64,000 nucleotides of DNA from Rhinopomastus cyanomelas (Eukaryota; Chordata; Aves; Bucerotiformes; Rhinopomastidae), in contig VXBP01003665.1 in assembly GCA_013400115.1 (NCBI GenBank), positions 105,661-169,660 on the forward strand, given 5' to 3'. Numbering within the stretch: the stretch's first letter is position 1; every line of letters begins with the position of its first letter. Positions 61,223 to 64,000 of the stretch are shown piece by piece. Under the pieces are notes generated by a model that was given only the letters and a program-made list of their open reading frames with translations, was not told the origin of the DNA and searched no databases. The translations under genes were made by a program, and so were the position numbers.

Positions 61223-62689
61223 ATGATTCTGTGATGTTCTCCTCAGACTGAATGCAGGTGACAGCTAGGCAATCATTTAGTCACCAGTTTCCACTATTCA
61301 GTAGTGTGCTTCATCTGAGTGTTTCCTTTGGTCACTGTTGACTGTAGCTGATAGATGGCAGTAGGTGCTTGAGTTGCACGTACATGTCACTAAGTAGCCC
61401 CAGGCCAATGTCAGTGATACCAATGGAGAAAGGTGGGAGGAGAAAAACATTCCACAAGACAGTCACACTCAGAGTTTTCAAACTGTTCATCTACCACATT
61501 CTACTTAAATCCTGTTTGCTGCAGCAGTTGTAGACCAAGTGTGTACCCACATGCAGGTATGAAATCTATGTGCATATATTGAGTCGTCTGACAGAAAGAT
61601 CAGCTTAGATTATTAGCAGGAGGTCTGGGTGCACAGACTACGTAAGAGAAGTGTCTGCAGCTCACCAGTACAGCAGTGATCCTCCAGATATGGCATTCCC
61701 AGTTCCTGGGCCAGCTGTGTGCCGAGCTGTGTCAGGATGGACCCCCCTCTAAGACCATCCTCAGTATTGGAAGGAATCGTTAGGAGATTATGGTGACCCT
61801 GCAGGAAGTAGTTCATGTTGTATTGTCAGTGCTTCTATAACATGTGCCAAATGCTCTTCTTCTGCAATTACTCCTCTGCCCTCCCTTTGCTGCTCTGCAC
61901 TGGATTTCACCAAACCCAGCGCGGCACTGCTTGCAGAAGCAAGTGCTGGGTGAACACTGGGAAGCATTTCAGCCACATCTCCTTAAATGTTAGATGGTTT
62001 GTGAGACTCTTTCAGGCTTTCTATTAATTTTGCATGGAACTAGGTCAGAGCTGCTTTTAATTGAACAAGCTGGCTGCTGCAACTCTCACTTAACTGTAAA
62101 AAAGGGGTATTAAAAATTGATATGCAAAGCAAACTTCTGCTTAATTAGCAAACAGATGAAGTCAGAATAGACAAACCACCATAGTTAATAAAGATGAGGA
62201 AATGGATTCACTGACAGTGTAGTATGCTCCTATTTGGGGGAAATATGGCTTAAGCACCAATCATTATCCATGTTTCTTGCGTATGGTATGAATAGTCTAT
62301 CAGTTTTCTTTGGGAGAGGTTGGGATGAAATTTACAGCTGTGCAGATCACACAATCACACATCAAGAAACCCACTGCAAGGCAGCTTGATGATTCAAATT
62401 TAAAGGTAAAATAAAATCATCGTGGTGCAGAAGGAGGAAAATGTAGGAGCCCCTCAAGGGCTTGGAAGCGGTCCAAGGCAGGTGGGCACACACTGCTGAG
62501 GTACTGGAGTGTTGTGGGGATTGTGCCTGGCTTGTCCCCTTCTCAGTACTCTGAGTTCTGCCCAGATTTAGGGTTTTTTTAATAACAAACATATATAAAG
62601 AAAATGAATAATGTGCAGATGATGAGCTTGTATGCATCAGCTGACAGCTGAGATAGGGCAGAGAGCAACCCTCCTTTTAAGTTAGAATT
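61223..62689. other. Intronic sequence without genes
   Basis: This is unique intronic sequence between two CR1 copies, with no feature I can support. Confidence 0.5.
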
Positions 62690-63790
62690 GTTGGACACAG
62701 AGGAGGTGATCCTTGAACACTAACCAGCTGTCCTGGGCCCCTTTTCCCTCAAGGACTTCATCCCACCACACTTTGGCCAGCAGATCCCTGAAGCGATCAA
62801 AGTCTGCACGCCCAAAGTCCAGGGATGTAAGCTTAGAAAATCTTCTGCTGGTTACCCTGAGAATCTGAAATTCAATGGCTTCATGGTCACTGCAGCCAAG
62901 GCTGTTCATGAGCCTCCCATTGGTCACCAGCCCTTTCCTGCTGGTGAGAACAAGGTCCAGCATAGCACCTTTTCTTGTTGGTTCCTCCACCATTTGAAGG
63001 AGGAAGTTGTCGTCTATACAATCCAAGAATAACCTGGATTGCTGGTGCCTCTCTGTGTTGTCCCTCCAGCAGATGTTGGGGTGGTTGAAATCCCCATGAG
63101 GACCAGGGCCTGTGACCTGGAAGCCGCTACTATCTGCCTATGAACGGCCTCATCAGCTTGTTTCTGCTGGTCAGGTGGCTTATAGCAGACCCCTACTGTA
63201 ACATCACTCTCCCCTGACTTCCCTTTTATTTCAATCCACACACTCTCGACCAGCTCATCATCCTGCTCCAGGTGGAGCTCCACTGATTCTAGCTGAGCAG
63301 TGATATAGAGGGCAACACTTCCTCCTCTCCTTCCCTGCCTGTCCTTCCTAAAGAGCTTGTACCCATCTATCCCTACATACCAGTTGTGAGAATCATCCCA
63401 CCAAGTTTCAGTAATAGCCACTATGTCATGGCATCCCAGCAACACAGTGGCCCTTAATTCCTCCTGTTTGTTGCCCAAGTTCTGTGCATTTGCATAGAGG
63501 CACTTCAGCTGCCTCTATGTCCTCTGGCCCTGTCCTCTTCTTGCGCCAGCTGCTCTTAATTTCCTCAGACTGCCCTGGTGAATCATCCCAGGCTTGTTCC
63601 AGGGCAAGTTGAGGGCCCTCTCCATCCCTCTGCTGCTGGTATATTGCCCCAGTGTTTGTCATCAGCCAGCAGGAGACTATTCGCCCCTTCCCCCTTCAAA
63701 CCTAGTTTAAAGCCCTATCAATGAGCCCTGCCAATTCCTGCCCCAGGATTCTTTTCCCCCTCAAAAGACATTTGGTTTTCTTCCCTCAAA
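62690..63790 (-). mobile_element. CR1 LINE 5' part: ORF2 endonuclease domain, minus strand
   Basis: On the minus strand, two overlapping frames (63014-63478 and 62682-63026) make up an APE-type endonuclease domain. Visible motifs are GNKQEELRATVLLGCHDIVA, ITETWWDDSHNW (catalytic Glu), GVCYKPP, and SDHEAIEFQI near the end (the catalytic Asp-His pair). The frames differ by a one-base indel near 63093, which destroys the GDFN motif. Upstream (63480-63790) lies inter-ORF sequence, partly shared with 36880-36945. The sequence stops after the endonuclease; no RT and no 3' tail follow. Most CR1 copies keep the 3' end, so this one has lost it. Confidence 0.92.
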
Positions 63791-63965
63791 ACCCCAAGTG
63801 GTGATGAAGGTTCTGCTGCTTATCACTTCACATTAGGACTTAAAAGTAACTTGTGCTTAAGAGCAGAGTTGCAGCTGGGCCACAAAGCTCATGTTCACGT
63901 GACCAATAGACTTTCAGGAAAGGAAAGGTGTTTCCATGGCATATTTTTCAGTTTGGTCTGGTTAC

Positions 63966-64000
63966 ATAGAAACATCATGGCTGGAAAGGACCTCCAGGGT
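63966..64000 (-). mobile_element. CR1 3' end cut by window edge, minus strand
   Basis: The bases catagaaacatcatggctgg and aaaggacctccagggt are the reverse complement of a CR1 3' end. The element continues beyond base 64000. Confidence 0.75.

Larger units (their letters stand above)
51702..64000 (+). other. NYAP2: NYAP2 downstream intron (continues past window)
   Basis: It starts with the gtaagt donor of exon B. The C-terminal NYAP2 coding blocks that should follow (beginning with a Lys codon) were not found before base 64000, so this intron is at least 12.3 kb. It carries CR1 copies from 55.8 kb onwards. Confidence 0.75.

Noticed and set aside
1..64000. CRISPR arrays, bacterial operons, rRNA or complete tRNA genes
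   Set aside because: Nothing of the kind is present. The regularly spaced short repeats are CR1 tails or microsatellites, and the intron-exon structure is eukaryotic.

Overview
The window is avian genomic DNA carrying the middle of one protein-coding gene, NYAP2 (neuronal tyrosine-phosphorylated phosphoinositide-3-kinase adaptor 2), on the + strand. Two bona fide exons are visible, at 37857-38155 and 50604-51701. They are joined by a 12.4 kb phase-1 intron. The rest is flanking intron: the 5' exon(s) with the start codon lie before base 1, and the 3' exons lie beyond base 64000. The bird assignment rests on the interspersed repeats. Almost all are CR1 non-LTR retrotransposons ending in the octamer ATTCTATG/ATTCTGTG. 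I saw no Alu, L1, B1/B2 or LTR elements. By my estimate CR1 covers about 9.3 kb (roughly 14-15%), which is on the high side for a bird, but I cannot name the species.

Layout. 1-37856 is a long NYAP2 intron holding about 17 CR1 fragments in both orientations, a GC/CpG-rich piece of foreign exon (6903-7083) whose translation resembles the N-terminus of the ESCRT-III subunit CHMP4, a G-quadruplex motif and a 22-bp palindrome. 37857-38155 is NYAP2 exon A. 38156-50603 is an intron with CR1 copies at 39.3, 48.3 and 49.4 kb and a cluster of small duplications and a palindrome at 40.6-40.8 kb. 50604-51701 is the large NYAP2 exon B with two YxxM motifs. 51702-64000 is intron with CR1 copies at 55.8, 60.5 and 62.7-63.8 kb; the last is a 5' endonuclease-domain fragment.

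Function. The two exons encode the proline-rich and tyrosine-containing core of NYAP2. In mammals this protein is phosphorylated by Fyn, binds PI3K p85 and links it to the WAVE1 complex in neurons. CR1 is the dominant structural force elsewhere: tail-to-tail insertions, internal deletions (one carrying a single N) and a minimal tail-only insertion are all visible. I found no operon, CRISPR array or complete functional RNA gene. The most unusual feature is the CHMP4-like exon, which keeps what looks like its original splice donor and so is probably a DNA-level duplication rather than a retrocopy.
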